A stretch of 64,000 nt of DNA, from positions 1,488,001 through 1,552,000 of the forward strand of contig NZ_CP046619.1 in NCBI RefSeq assembly GCF_009755725.1. The letters are read 5' to 3'. The DNA is from Diaminobutyricimonas sp. LJ205 (GTDB taxonomy: Bacteria > Actinomycetota > Actinomycetes > Actinomycetales > Microbacteriaceae). A program made the position numbers and the translations under genes. Positions within the stretch are counted from its first letter, which is position 1. The number at the start of each line of letters is the position of its first letter. Below the pieces are notes generated by a model that was given only the letters and a program-made list of their open reading frames with translations, was not told where the DNA came from and did not search any database. Shown piece after piece: positions 25,832 through 34,009 of the stretch.

Positions 25832-25849
25832 TACCCCTGAATAGGGGTA
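25832..25849. promoter_or_regulatory. Palindrome in the TetR/sigma-cluster divergent promoter region
   Basis: TACCCCT-GAAT-AGGGGTA is a perfect 7-bp inverted repeat with a 4-base centre. It begins 12 bases after a plus-strand TTGACA (25814-25819), so a bound protein would overlap that promoter. The adjacent TetR protein is the obvious candidate; the G/C-block shape also resembles CsoR-type copper operators, but no CsoR gene is present here. Confidence 0.5.
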
Positions 25850-25891
25850 GAGATAACGTTCTCTTTCCCGCGTGACGAAAGGCAGGACCCA

Positions 25892-26206
25892 ATGCTGGAT
25901 ACCGCAGCGCCCACGACGGCACCCGACACTTTCGCAAACCCAAGCGACGCCGTCGGTACCATCTCCCGCCCCCTGACAGCACCCCACAACAAGCAAGACC
26001 TGTTGGTGCTGCCCATCTCTGACCGCGAATGGCGAGTCACTGACCGCCGGGTTGCACCCGACAATGCTCATTCCGTGCTGGGGGTCATCGAACGCAAGAG
26101 CAACGACCTTTTCGAAGTCCTTCAGCTGGCTCCAAGCCTCGCCTGGCGCTGGTTCCCAAGCCTGGACGAGGCAACTGATTCGTTCGTTCGGATTTCTCGA
26201 CGGTAA
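25892..26206 (+). CDS. Hypothetical protein (104 residues)
   Basis: No family is recognised. A low-complexity Thr/Ala/Pro N-terminus (about 35 residues) precedes a compact domain with LLVLPISDREWRVTDRRV and LGVIERKSNDLFEVLQL, ending RISRR. No membrane segment or Cys. The ATG at 25892 has AGGCAGGA upstream, so translation is likely. It is 11 bases before a group 2 sigma factor gene and divergent from TetR. It could be a regulator in that cluster, but nothing in the sequence shows this. Confidence 0.6.
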   Translation: MLDTAAPTTAPDTFANPSDAVGTISRPLTAPHNKQDLLVLPISDREWRVTDRRVAPDNAHSVLGVIERKSNDLFEVLQLAPSLAWRWFPSLDEATDSFVRISRR

Positions 26207-26217
26207 GGGTTTCGATC

Positions 26218-27150
26218 ATGGTTCAGACCACTGCACGCACAGCCCGCGCAACCGGCTCAACCATGGAGGTGACCGACGACACTCTCGGTGATTACCTCCG
26301 TCAGATCGGAAGGCTTCCACTTCTCGCCGCTGAAGAGGAAACCGAACTGGCCCGACAGATCGAAGTTGGCGTCCTCGCCGCCGAGGCGATGGAGAAAACG
26401 CCGGCCGACTCCCCGCTCTATCGAGAACTGGCGCAGCTGGTGCACGAGGGCGAGGCGGCGCATGCTCGCTTCGTTCGTTCCAACCTGCGTCTGGTCGTCA
26501 GCGTCGCTCGACGGTATGTGGGCCGCGGAATGCCTTTCATGGACTTGATCCAGGAGGGCAACATCGGCCTCGACCGCGCGGTGCAGAAGTTCGACTTCAC
26601 GCAGGGCTACAAGTTCTCGACGTACGCCATGTGGTGGATTCGGCGGGCAATCACTCGCTGCCTCTACGACTCCGCCCGCCTGGTCCGGGTACCCGTGCAC
26701 ACGGAGGAGCGGATTTCGGCAATGCGAGCCGCTGCGCGGGCCTTCGAAACCGACCATGGCCGTCAGCCGACTGTCGCCGAGCTCTCCGAGGAGACCGGTT
26801 TCAGCGAGGCGCACGTGCGTCTCTACCTGGACGCCGACCGAGACCCGGTGTCGCTGCACACGCCGATCGGCGACGATGACGCTGAACTGGGTGACCTCAT
26901 CGAGGACGGTGACAGCTCGCAGCTCGTCGACATCGTCGCTGCGCGACGACGTCATGACACGTTGTACGCCCGGATCGAGTCGCTGCCCCCTCGGGAGGCG
27001 GAGATCGTGAAGCTGCACTTCGGGCTCACCGCCGATGCACCGATGACCTTCGAACAGTTGGGACGCCGTTTCGGTGTTTCCCGTGAGCGGATCCGCCAGC
27101 TCGAGCAGCAGGCGCTGCGTCGTCTGCGCTGCGCCGAACTGGGCGAATGA
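26218..27150 (+). CDS. Group 2 (non-essential) sigma-70 factor
   Basis: 310 residues. Region 1.2 (YLRQIGRLPLLAAEEETELA), region 2 with FMDLIQEGNIGL and FSTYAMWWIRRAITRCL, region 3, and region 4 with MTFEQLGRRFGVSRERIRQLEQQALRRLR are all present. The long region 1.1 of the housekeeping RpoD is absent, as in SigB/RpoS-like factors. It directs RNA polymerase to a stress regulon. The dps-like gene follows 23 bases downstream, with its own AAGGAG site. Confidence 0.9.
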   Translation: MVQTTARTARATGSTMEVTDDTLGDYLRQIGRLPLLAAEEETELARQIEVGVLAAEAMEKTPADSPLYRELAQLVHEGEAAHARFVRSNLRLVVSVARRYVGRGMPFMDLIQEGNIGLDRAVQKFDFTQGYKFSTYAMWWIRRAITRCLYDSARLVRVPVHTEERISAMRAAARAFETDHGRQPTVAELSEETGFSEAHVRLYLDADRDPVSLHTPIGDDDAELGDLIEDGDSSQLVDIVAARRRHDTLYARIESLPPREAEIVKLHFGLTADAPMTFEQLGRRFGVSRERIRQLEQQALRRLRCAELGE

Positions 27151-27173
27151 CTAGTAATAAGGAGTAACTGAAC

Positions 27174-27671
27174 GTGGATGCATCTCAGAAACTGTCCGAC
27201 AACCTGCAGGCCGTGCTGGTCGACCTGATCGAACTGCACTTGCAGGGCAAGCAGGCCCACTGGAATATCGTCGGCACCAACTTCCGCGACCTGCACCTGC
27301 AGCTGGACGAGATTGTCGACGCGGCCCGTGAGTTCGCCGACGACATCGCCGAGCGGATGCGGGCGCTGAACGCGACCCCGGACGGGCGGTCCAGCGTCGT
27401 GGCGAAGTCGACCACGCTGCCGGCATTCGACGCGGGCGAGATCGACACCGCCGACGCGGTTGAGGCGATCACCGACCGGTTGAATGCAGTCGTCGCGACA
27501 GCGCGGAAGGTGCACGATCCGGTGGACGAGGAGGATCCGACATCCGCCGACCTGCTGCACGCGATCCTGGAGCGTCTGGAGCAGCTCGCCTGGATGGTGA
27601 GCGCCGAGAACCGGTCGCCGCGTCAGACGAAGGCGAAGACTCCGGCGAAGCCCAAGTCCAAGGCTTCCTAG
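27174..27671 (+). CDS. Dps-family DNA-binding ferritin-like protein
   Basis: 165 residues. Four-helix ferritin-like protein that protects DNA and stores iron. Conserved Dps residues are visible: [20 protein letters not shown] with the ferroxidase His/Trp, then [10 protein letters not shown] with Asp/Glu. A Lys/Pro/Ala-rich C-terminal tail ([13 protein letters not shown]) probably binds DNA. GTG start with AAGGAG 9 bases upstream. Position behind a stress sigma factor fits induction in stress or stationary phase. A 12-bp hairpin ends the unit. Confidence 0.92.
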   Translation: MDASQKLSDNLQAVLVDLIELHLQGKQAHWNIVGTNFRDLHLQLDEIVDAAREFADDIAERMRALNATPDGRSSVVAKSTTLPAFDAGEIDTADAVEAITDRLNAVVATARKVHDPVDEEDPTSADLLHAILERLEQLAWMVSAENRSPRQTKAKTPAKPKSKAS

Positions 27672-27680
27672 GAGCGAGAC

Positions 27681-27714
27681 GAAGGGGACGGATCCGTCAG
27701 GGTCCGTCCCCTTC
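27681..27714 (+). terminator. Terminator after the dps-like gene
   Basis: Perfect 12-bp stem: GAAGGGGACGGA (27681-27692) with TCCGTCCCCTTC (27703-27714) and a 10-base loop. It starts 9 bases past the stop codon and probably ends the sigma-dps transcript. It is followed by cactgtg, not a T-run. Confidence 0.7.
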
Positions 27715-27747
27715 ACTGTGCGCGGGGGAGTCGGACATACTGGGCGG

Positions 27748-28127
27748 ATGTCCGCCCCTGCCGAAGGATCCGTTGACGAGTTCGTCGCATCGCTTGATCA
27801 TGAGCTTCCGGATGTCGTCGACCTTGTTCGAACGTCCATCAAGTCGGCGGTTCCGCAGGTCTCCGAGAGCATCAAGTGGAAGGCGCCGAACTTCGCGCTG
27901 AGCGACGACTTCGCCACGCTCAATCTCCGCCGGCCCGACGCCGTCCAGGTGATCCTGCACACGGGTGGGAAGCCGAAGCCAGATCATCCGATGACCCCGC
28001 GTCACTGCTGCGCTGGGCAGACAACAATCGTGCGATCGTCACCTTCACCAGCCGGTCTGAAGCGCTCGCGGCGCAGCCCGCGTTCGTCGCCATCGTGCGG
28101 GACTGGGTGAGCCAGCTGCAGCCCTAG
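27748..28127 (+). pseudogene. DUF1801-family protein, frameshifted
   Basis: Two overlapping frames together encode one DUF1801-like protein. The first frame starts at the ATG at 27748 (VDEFVASLDHELPDVVDLVR ... APNFALSDDFATLNLR ... VILHTGGKPKPD). At about 27985-27995 the homology moves to the frame ending at 28127 (ASLLRWADNNRAIVTFTSRSE ... VAIVRDWVSQL). The total of 380 bases is one short of a whole codon number, so a single-base deletion is the simplest explanation. In the first frame the product would be 120 residues with an unrelated basic tail. Either a true pseudogene or a sequencing error. Confidence 0.7.
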
Positions 28128-28184
28128 AACGCTTGCGGGCACGGTTTGGGCTGGACGCGCCGGCGACTATGACAGGGTTATTTC

Positions 28185-28421
28185 ATGGAAGCCGGCCAAA
28201 TTTTCGCTCTCGTCTGGGGCGTTATCGCCATTGTCTTCGGCGGAGTGTTGCTCGCGATGAGGCACAAGATTGCCCAGGTCGCCAAGGCGGAGCGGGAGCG
28301 CAACGGTACCAGGCTTGGTCGGCGCAGTCAGACTCCGCTTGCCCTCGGCATCGTCGGCACGCTCTTCCTGCTCGTCGGACTTGCCGTGTCGGTCAGCCTT
28401 TTCACCGTGATGGTGAGCTGA
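28185..28421 (+). CDS. Small two-helix membrane protein
   Basis: 78 residues. Hydrophobic helices at about 5-25 (IFALVWGVIAIVFGGVLLA) and 50-75 flank a basic cytoplasmic-type loop (KAERERNGTRLGRRSQ). No family is recognised. The ATG at 28185 is the only sensible start. The downstream membrane protein gene begins 25 bases after its stop, so the two may be co-transcribed. Confidence 0.65.
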   Translation: MEAGQIFALVWGVIAIVFGGVLLAMRHKIAQVAKAERERNGTRLGRRSQTPLALGIVGTLFLLVGLAVSVSLFTVMVS

Positions 28422-28446
28422 GCGCTTCGCCCGCTAATGTTCTAGC

Positions 28447-29004
28447 GTGAAGAACCGTCGTTTCTCCGGTGCTGCCGCTGTCGCCGCGTCAGTGACGCCC
28501 CGACGGGCGTTCTGGATGGGCGTGGTGCTCGTCATCTCGAGCGCCACGCTGCAGGTCGGGCTGCTTCCTGCCCTGTTCGCGATCGGCGGGCAGGAGTTGG
28601 CCGCAACCGACCTGGCGTGGGCGATCATGACTGCCTGCAGCACGGTGGTGCTGCCGCTTGGGGCAGCCCTGGTGGTGCTGTCGTTCGTCGGCGGCGCGCT
28701 TGAGGCGGTGCCCGCAGCAGTTGCCGATCCGGATGACCCCGCCTGGCCGAAGCGCCTCAGCCCGCGAGCCGCAGCCTGGACCGGGTGCACCTTCGTCGTG
28801 CTCGGTCTGGCGCTTCGGACGGCGCTGCCGGGGTGGCAGATGGCGACCGCCGCACCGTCCGACAGCCTGCTCCCGCATGTTCTTGCGTACGTGGTGTATC
28901 CGATAGCCGTCGTGCTCGTGCCCATCGGGATCCTGCTGATGCCGGCGGCGTGGGTGTTGAGCATGATCGAGTCACGGCGAGCGGCGGCCGCTCGCGTCGA
29001 CTGA
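28447..29004 (+). CDS. Integral membrane protein of unknown function
   Basis: 185 residues with four predicted membrane helices (about 23-46, 56-85, 110-130, 145-172) and a basic C-terminus (ESRRAAAARVD). GTG start. No catalytic or transport motif is visible and no family is recognised. It follows another small membrane protein gene on the same strand. Confidence 0.65.
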   Translation: MKNRRFSGAAAVAASVTPRRAFWMGVVLVISSATLQVGLLPALFAIGGQELAATDLAWAIMTACSTVVLPLGAALVVLSFVGGALEAVPAAVADPDDPAWPKRLSPRAAAWTGCTFVVLGLALRTALPGWQMATAAPSDSLLPHVLAYVVYPIAVVLVPIGILLMPAAWVLSMIESRRAAAARVD

Positions 29005-29031
29005 TCTCGGTTGGTCTTTCTCGCTGATTCC

Positions 29032-29424
29032 TCAGCGCGCAGGGATGGCGGCGACCGCTTCGATCTCGACCAAGGCACCCGGCCGCGCCGGCGTCACGGC
29101 AAGCACGGTAATCGCGGTGCGGCGATCGCCCCATACCTTCCACGCTGCGGAATACCCGACGGCCGGATCCTCTCCGGCGGCGAGATAGATCGTCAGCTTG
29201 GCGACGTGGTCAGCATCAGTGCCGGCCTCGGCGAGCACGGCGAGCAGGTTGCGCATGGCCTGCTCGGTTTGTGCTTCAAGCCCGCCGAGCAACTCGCCGG
29301 AGCTGTCGGCGCCGTTCTGGCCGCCGACATACAGTGTCGGCCCGGCAGGCACGATCATGCCCTGTGTGAACGCAGGATTACTGTGCAGCTGGGGCGGGTC
29401 GACTGGTATGAGTTGAGTGGTCAT
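29032..29424 (-). CDS. RidA/YjgF-family enamine/imine deaminase
   Basis: 130 residues. RidA proteins hydrolyse reactive 2-aminoacrylate-type enamines and imines from PLP enzymes. The family outline is clear: NPAFTQGMIVPAGPTLYVGGQ near the start, the TEQAMRNLLAVLAEAG helix, and a GALVEIEAVA C-terminal strand. The Arg that often binds the substrate carboxylate is present in VTPARPGALVEIE. The ATG at 29424 has AAAGGA upstream. The open frame upstream has no homology. Confidence 0.85.
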   Translation of the reverse strand: MTTQLIPVDPPQLHSNPAFTQGMIVPAGPTLYVGGQNGADSSGELLGGLEAQTEQAMRNLLAVLAEAGTDADHVAKLTIYLAAGEDPAVGYSAAWKVWGDRRTAITVLAVTPARPGALVEIEAVAAIPAR

Positions 29425-29561
29425 GGTGGCATCCTTTCCATCGGATGCTCCCGAGTATCGCGCTGACCACTGACGCTGAGCCAAGGCACTGGTGGTCGAG
29501 TATGCCGAGTGTGCGCCTACGAAAAAAGAATAGATTTCGCGGCCGAAGGCTATGGTGAGGC

Positions 29562-29744
29562 ATGGATGCTTCCGACGCACCGAGCGGATCCCGCAAGCTC
29601 ACCGTCTTCGCGCTGATCTGGAGCGCAACGTTGTTGGCCGGCGGCTTGATCCTGAGCCTGCTCACCGGCGAGTGGATCGCACTTCTCCTGGCTAGTGGGC
29701 TCGCGATTCTCCCTGTCGGTGTGTTCCGGCGTCGCCCGCGCTGA
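29562..29744 (+). CDS. Small membrane protein (60 residues)
   Basis: 60 residues: a short polar start, two closely spaced hydrophobic segments (FALIWSATLLAGGLILSLL and WIALLLASGLAILPVGVF) and a basic RRRPR end. The ATG at 29562 has a GGTGAG just upstream. No family is recognised. Its stop abuts a truncated metallo-hydrolase fragment on the other strand. Confidence 0.55.
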   Translation: MDASDAPSGSRKLTVFALIWSATLLAGGLILSLLTGEWIALLLASGLAILPVGVFRRRPR

Positions 29745-29746
29745 TG

Positions 29747-29866
29747 CCAGGCAGGGTCGACGAGCAACGCGCTTCCCGAGTGAGCCACAACCGTGGAGGT
29801 CGTCGACATGGTTCGACTCGTGGCGACGAAGACGCCGTCGGCGACTGGGGCGAGTTCGCTCATCAC
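29747..29866 (-). pseudogene. Truncated MBL-fold metallo-hydrolase remnant
   Basis: The first 40 or so residues read like the N-terminus of a metallo-beta-lactamase-fold hydrolase: SELAPVADGVFVATSRTMST, then TSTVVAHSGSALLVDPAW. After the VDPAW strand, where the family continues toward its HxHxDH zinc motif, homology stops and the frame runs as antisense of the small membrane protein gene. No zinc-binding motif is present anywhere nearby, so this looks like the broken start of a lost gene. Confidence 0.5.
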
Positions 29867-29887
29867 ACTCCGACCATGTGGGTTTCA

Positions 29888-31297
29888 TCATTGCATCGGC
29901 GCCGAGTTTCGGACCGATGCGACGACATCGAGGATCGCCTCGGTGACGGCGGCGGCGTGTTCCTCGTTCAAGAGCAGTGATGGGTGGGTGGCCCCGTCGA
30001 CGACTTGGTGCACGCTGTTTGTCGACAATGCGGCCAGGGCGTCCTGCTTCTCGGACCAGCCGGGGGAATTGCCGATGTCGGCCGTCAGGACAGCCAAGGG
30101 CTTGTCGTCGAAGTCGCTGAGCGATCCTGCTTGCGCAATGGCAGCGTTCGCCTGAACGTACTCGTCGATGGTGCTGCTGATCTGGCTCGCGTGTGCAGCG
30201 TTGGCGCGCGACTCGTCCCGGGAGTGCGGCGGCAGGCTGTCATAGTCGGACAGCGCGTACAGCCGGGCCAGACCAAGTCGAGCCGAGGTTGAGATCAGTG
30301 CCGACGCTCGGCTCAGGATGTCGTAGGTGTCTTCGTCGGACGATGGCGCCACCGGGTTCACGGCGGATGCCGGGGCGGTCGAGTCCACGAGCACCATTCC
30401 GGCGACTTCGTCGGGATACTGGTCGGCGAAGATGAGTGCGTAGAGACCCCCGAAGGAATGGCCTGCCACGACATACGGTCCTGGCACGTTCCCGCGTTGC
30501 AGCAAGGTGTGAAGGTCGGTCGCGATCTGCATGCCGTCCTGCGGCGTCTCGGCGGGCTCACTCCAGCCTCGCCCGGCTCGGTCATAGACGCAGACCCTGG
30601 TCTCGGCGGCGACAGCCGGGGAGATCCACCCGAGATCGGAAGACGACAACCCTGCACCCGGCTCGAGCACGACAGTGGGGCTCCCTGAGCCGGTGCAGTT
30701 CAGGTGCAGGCTGTGTCCGCCGACGTCGATCAGCTGGCCGGGCATTGGGTAGGTCCCAGCATCGACCGCTCGTTGCACGGTCTCGTAGCCGCCCCCGATC
30801 GAGGCGAGAGCAAGCATCCCGAGCACCGGATAGATCAGCCAGCGTCCGCTCCGGCTGCGAAGCTGGCGACGGGCGCGAATGAACATCCAGATCGCCAGGG
30901 CGAGCAAGACGGGTGGCCAAATCCAGCTGAGGACCTCCAACGCCGGGGAGCCGAACACCAGCAGAAGCAGCCCACTGATTCCCATGAACAGCGCGGGAGC
31001 AATGGCCCATCGCTGCGGCTGGTCGGTGAAGCGCACGGAGAGCACGGCCAACATCGCCCAGCCCAGTGCGAATCCGCACAGCATGGCCCCGATCATGTGG
31101 CTCTCGTCGGACGGGATGAAGGGGGCGGCGGCAAGGAGCACGGCAGCAATGAGTCCGGCGAAAAGCGAGCCGGCCACGATCCAGCCGATCCGTCCGCGGG
31201 GCACCGCATCGGCCCGGGCCGGATGGTCCTCGCCCCTGTCCTCGGGTGCGGTGGGGGCAGTAGCCACGAGCGACTCGCTTCCCTGCACAGCGGCCAC
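29888..31297 (-). CDS. Membrane-anchored alpha/beta hydrolase
   Basis: 469 residues. About 170 N-terminal residues hold four or five membrane helices. The C-terminal alpha/beta-hydrolase domain is probably extracytoplasmic. The nucleophile elbow is AGHSFGG, preceded by the oxyanion region VVLEPGAGLSSSDLGW and the YDRAGRGWSEP strand. The catalytic His is likely in VDGATHPSLLL, and the Asp in the preceding LTADIGN region. GTG start. The substrate is unknown. The membrane-domain-plus-hydrolase layout is uncommon but the reading frame is intact. Confidence 0.85.
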   Translation of the reverse strand: MAAVQGSESLVATAPTAPEDRGEDHPARADAVPRGRIGWIVAGSLFAGLIAAVLLAAAPFIPSDESHMIGAMLCGFALGWAMLAVLSVRFTDQPQRWAIAPALFMGISGLLLLVFGSPALEVLSWIWPPVLLALAIWMFIRARRQLRSRSGRWLIYPVLGMLALASIGGGYETVQRAVDAGTYPMPGQLIDVGGHSLHLNCTGSGSPTVVLEPGAGLSSSDLGWISPAVAAETRVCVYDRAGRGWSEPAETPQDGMQIATDLHTLLQRGNVPGPYVVAGHSFGGLYALIFADQYPDEVAGMVLVDSTAPASAVNPVAPSSDEDTYDILSRASALISTSARLGLARLYALSDYDSLPPHSRDESRANAAHASQISSTIDEYVQANAAIAQAGSLSDFDDKPLAVLTADIGNSPGWSEKQDALAALSTNSVHQVVDGATHPSLLLNEEHAAAVTEAILDVVASVRNSAPMQ

Positions 31298-31383
31298 CCA
31301 AGTACCGTCGTCTGCACGTGGGGCGTGTGCATTCAGTCCGACACTACGACACCGTTACTCGTTTGAATCCGCCCAAATCGAGC

Positions 31384-31923
31384 TCAGCGCGTGCGGTAGT
31401 TCATGCCCACGTGACCGCTCGGATGCGCCACCACGTGATCGAGGGCGAGGCGCCGTTCGCCGAGCTTCGCCGGCGTGAACGACCGACCCTCGCCGATGAG
31501 CACGGGCACGACGCGCAGGCGGAGCTCGTCGACGATCCCGGCTTCGAGCAGCGCATCCGCGAGTGTGAGACTGCCCCACACGATGATCGCGCCGTAGCGC
31601 TCCTTCAGCGCGGCGGCCGCTTCGGCCCCATCGCCGCGGAGAACTTCGACCTCGCCATCGCCCCACGGAGCATCGGTCAACGTGTTCGAGACAACGAACT
31701 TCGGCAGTCGGTTGATCGGCTCGGCCACGCGCTCCACCTGGGGGTCGGCATACGGCCAGTACCCCGCGAACATCCGGATCGCGTCGACCCACTCGAGAAA
31801 CGCGAGTTGGTCGGCGTCGTTCGAGTCGACCTCGTCGACGGCTTCGAAGAACCCGATGCCGCCGTCGAGGTCGGCCGCGTAGCCGTCGACGCTGACGATC
31901 TGCTCGACGATCAGACGGCCCAT
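31384..31923 (-). CDS. Dihydrofolate reductase (RibD C-terminal)-family protein
   Basis: 179 residues. NADPH-dependent reductase fold of the DHFR/RibD-C group. Signatures are MGRLIVEQIVSVDGYAAD at the start, KFVVSNTLTDAPW in the middle, and the nucleotide-binding IIVWGSLTLADALLEAGIVDEL near the end. It is not the housekeeping DHFR: the folate-binding pattern is not kept. These proteins often have unknown reductase substrates. The ATG at 31923 is chosen because it begins the conserved first strand. Confidence 0.85.
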   Translation of the reverse strand: MGRLIVEQIVSVDGYAADLDGGIGFFEAVDEVDSNDADQLAFLEWVDAIRMFAGYWPYADPQVERVAEPINRLPKFVVSNTLTDAPWGDGEVEVLRGDGAEAAAALKERYGAIIVWGSLTLADALLEAGIVDELRLRVVPVLIGEGRSFTPAKLGERRLALDHVVAHPSGHVGMNYRTR

Positions 31924-32152
31924 CACGCGCTCCCGTCGGAAACGCGGGTGATGGTGAACTGCTTGTTGCCGGCTTCGGTCTGTCCAGGCATCCGTCTGTC
32001 CCTTCAATTCGCGGAGTCGCTCATCGACCGGCTAGAGGCCTCTATGTTTCCTGAAGCTATGCCGAGGTGAGCGGGTCGTCAACCTCGGCTGAGGCGCAGT
32101 GCCGACCCTCGGAGGATCATGGGTCCAGGGTCGTGCGTCAGGAGGCTTCCCA

Positions 32153-33061
32153 ATGACAGCGGAACAGCCCGAAAGCCCGGGCGCCACCCGGTCAGCGCAG
32201 GACGGCGGGGAGAAACGTCGCTCGGCGATACGCTCGGCCAGGTCCTGGGTAGAGACACGGTTGCGTACAACCGCGGTCGGCCGTTTCATCATGCGCATCG
32301 CCAACGCCCTCATCGCGATCGAAGTGTTCGATCGGGCGATGACTCTAGCGGCGCAAGCATTCATCTCGATACTCCCGCTCGTCATTGCGGTTGCAGCGTT
32401 GCGGCGCGGCGACGCGGAACCGATCGGCCGGGGTCTGTCCAACTATCTGGGGCTGAGCGACTCCGCGGCCACCGCCCTGGAGAGGATTGTTCCCGCATCC
32501 TCCGACGTTTTCAGTGCCCTGGGGTGGTTCGGCGTCCTGCTCCTCGTGGTTTCAGCCACGGCATTCTCGCGGGCACTCGAGCGGTTCTACGCGCGCGTGT
32601 GGTCCAAACCCAAGCTCGGTTTCCGCGCCGCCTGGCGGTTGTTCGCAGTTCTCGCGGCCATCCTCCTCGGAGTGGTCGTGCTGCAGCTCACCCGTTCTAT
32701 CCTGCGGTCGGAACCATCTTTCGTCCCGCTCAGGGGCATCATCGAGTTCATGCTCTGGGCCGCGGTGTGGCTGATCGTCGGATGGATCGTCCTCAACCGG
32801 ACCGTCAGCTTCCGGTTGTTGTTGCCAGGTGCCGTTCTCTGCGGCATTGGGCTTGCGATCGCGGGCGGAGTGGGGCGGATCTACCTTCCGATCGCCCTGA
32901 CCTCGTCTGCGGCCCAGTTTGGCGCGCTCGGCATCACCATCGCCTATGTCGGATGGCTCTTCGTGCTGATGTCGGTCGTCGTCGTCGCGGTGACCATCGG
33001 TCAGGTTCTCACCATGGATTACGGCGTTCTGAACCGAGTGCAGCCTCGAGGTCGTAACTAA
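32153..33061 (+). CDS. YihY/BrkB-like membrane protein (second copy)
   Basis: 302 residues. Six predicted membrane helices and the YihY/BrkB pattern, with AAQAFISILPLVIAVAALRR corresponding to the first conserved helix and the GALGITIAYVGWLFVLMSVVV segment to the last. The ATG at 32153 follows AGGAGG at ideal spacing. The upstream part of the frame is not needed. It diverges strongly from the copy at 6555-7700 and lacks its long charged tail. Function unknown. Confidence 0.75.
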   Translation: MTAEQPESPGATRSAQDGGEKRRSAIRSARSWVETRLRTTAVGRFIMRIANALIAIEVFDRAMTLAAQAFISILPLVIAVAALRRGDAEPIGRGLSNYLGLSDSAATALERIVPASSDVFSALGWFGVLLLVVSATAFSRALERFYARVWSKPKLGFRAAWRLFAVLAAILLGVVVLQLTRSILRSEPSFVPLRGIIEFMLWAAVWLIVGWIVLNRTVSFRLLLPGAVLCGIGLAIAGGVGRIYLPIALTSSAAQFGALGITIAYVGWLFVLMSVVVVAVTIGQVLTMDYGVLNRVQPRGRN

Positions 33062-33142
33062 GATTTTTCGTCGAAGGTGCTTCCGGGTGAGCCGTTGGCT
33101 GTTGTACATTCTCATCTGTGAGAACGCTGAAAGCGTTCCGAT

Positions 33143-33156
33143 CTCCGATATCGGAG
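33143..33156. promoter_or_regulatory. Palindrome upstream of the CPBP protease gene
   Basis: CTCCGATATCGGAG is a perfect 14-base palindrome 34 bases before the CPBP gene start. A second inverted repeat, GAACGCT (33122-33128) and AGCGTTC (33132-33138), lies just upstream. Either could be an operator; no bound protein can be named. Confidence 0.4.
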
Positions 33157-33190
33157 CTCGCGTACTCGATCCCGAAAGAGGCACCCAGCC

Positions 33191-34009
33191 ATGCTTCGCT
33201 CCAACCGCAACGCGCTGATCGCGTTTTTCTCCCTCACATTCGTTCTCTCGTGGGGGGTATGGGCAACTGGGCTCGCTTTCCAGAACGGGCTGCTCGACTG
33301 GAAGCTTCCGGGCGACCCACTGTCGTATCTGGCAATCACGGTCGCAGCCGTTTTGATCACCGCGCTGTCGGCTGGGGCGGCAGGACTGCGGAGCCTCTTC
33401 GGCCGGATGATCATCTGGCGGGTGCACGTCAAGTGGTATCTCGCCGCGCTGCTCATTCCCGGCGTCCCCGCCCTGGTCGCGATTGGAATTCACTTCGCAG
33501 CCGGAGGCGAACATGACATGGGGGCGCTGATTCCGCTGTCGGCGGTGGCGCCACTGCTGCTCACCCAGATCCTCTTGCACCTGCTCACCGAAGAGCTCGG
33601 CTGGCGAGGCTTCGCGCTTCCTCGCCTGCGCACGCGTTTCGGCCCCCTTGCTGCAAGCCTTGTCCTCGGACCCATCTGGGCAGCGTGGCACATCCCATTG
33701 TTCCTTCTGGCCGGCAGCAGGCAGAGCTACCCCTTCATCGGTTTCGTCATCCTCGCCATCTCCATCACCGTGATCATGACGTGGATCTTCGACCGCACTC
33801 GAGGGAGCGTGCTGATTGCCGCAATTTTTCACGCCGCGATGAATACCTGGTGGGCCGCAACGAACGCGCTCTGGGGTGCCGAGTCATTGTTTTGGATCCT
33901 CGTCACTCTCACGGCGATCACGGCCGTGGCCGTTGCGATCTTGCAGCATAAGGACTCAACAACCACGTCGGTGCGCCAACTCACCGGCACTGCTGCTGCG
34001 GAAATGTGA
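33191..34009 (+). CDS. CPBP-family intramembrane metalloprotease
   Basis: 272 residues, about seven to eight membrane helices. The abortive-infection/CAAX-protease signatures are present. Motif 1 is TEELGWRGF, the EExxxR form, near residues 136-144. Motif 2 is IWAAWHIPLF (FxxxH type), and motif 3 is IFHAAMNTWW (HxxxN/B). Members cleave membrane peptides or process prenylated substrates, and some act in immunity to bacteriocins. It stands between a BrkB-like gene and a repeat-containing gap. Substrate unknown. Confidence 0.88.
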   Translation: MLRSNRNALIAFFSLTFVLSWGVWATGLAFQNGLLDWKLPGDPLSYLAITVAAVLITALSAGAAGLRSLFGRMIIWRVHVKWYLAALLIPGVPALVAIGIHFAAGGEHDMGALIPLSAVAPLLLTQILLHLLTEELGWRGFALPRLRTRFGPLAASLVLGPIWAAWHIPLFLLAGSRQSYPFIGFVILAISITVIMTWIFDRTRGSVLIAAIFHAAMNTWWAATNALWGAESLFWILVTLTAITAVAVAILQHKDSTTTSVRQLTGTAAAEM

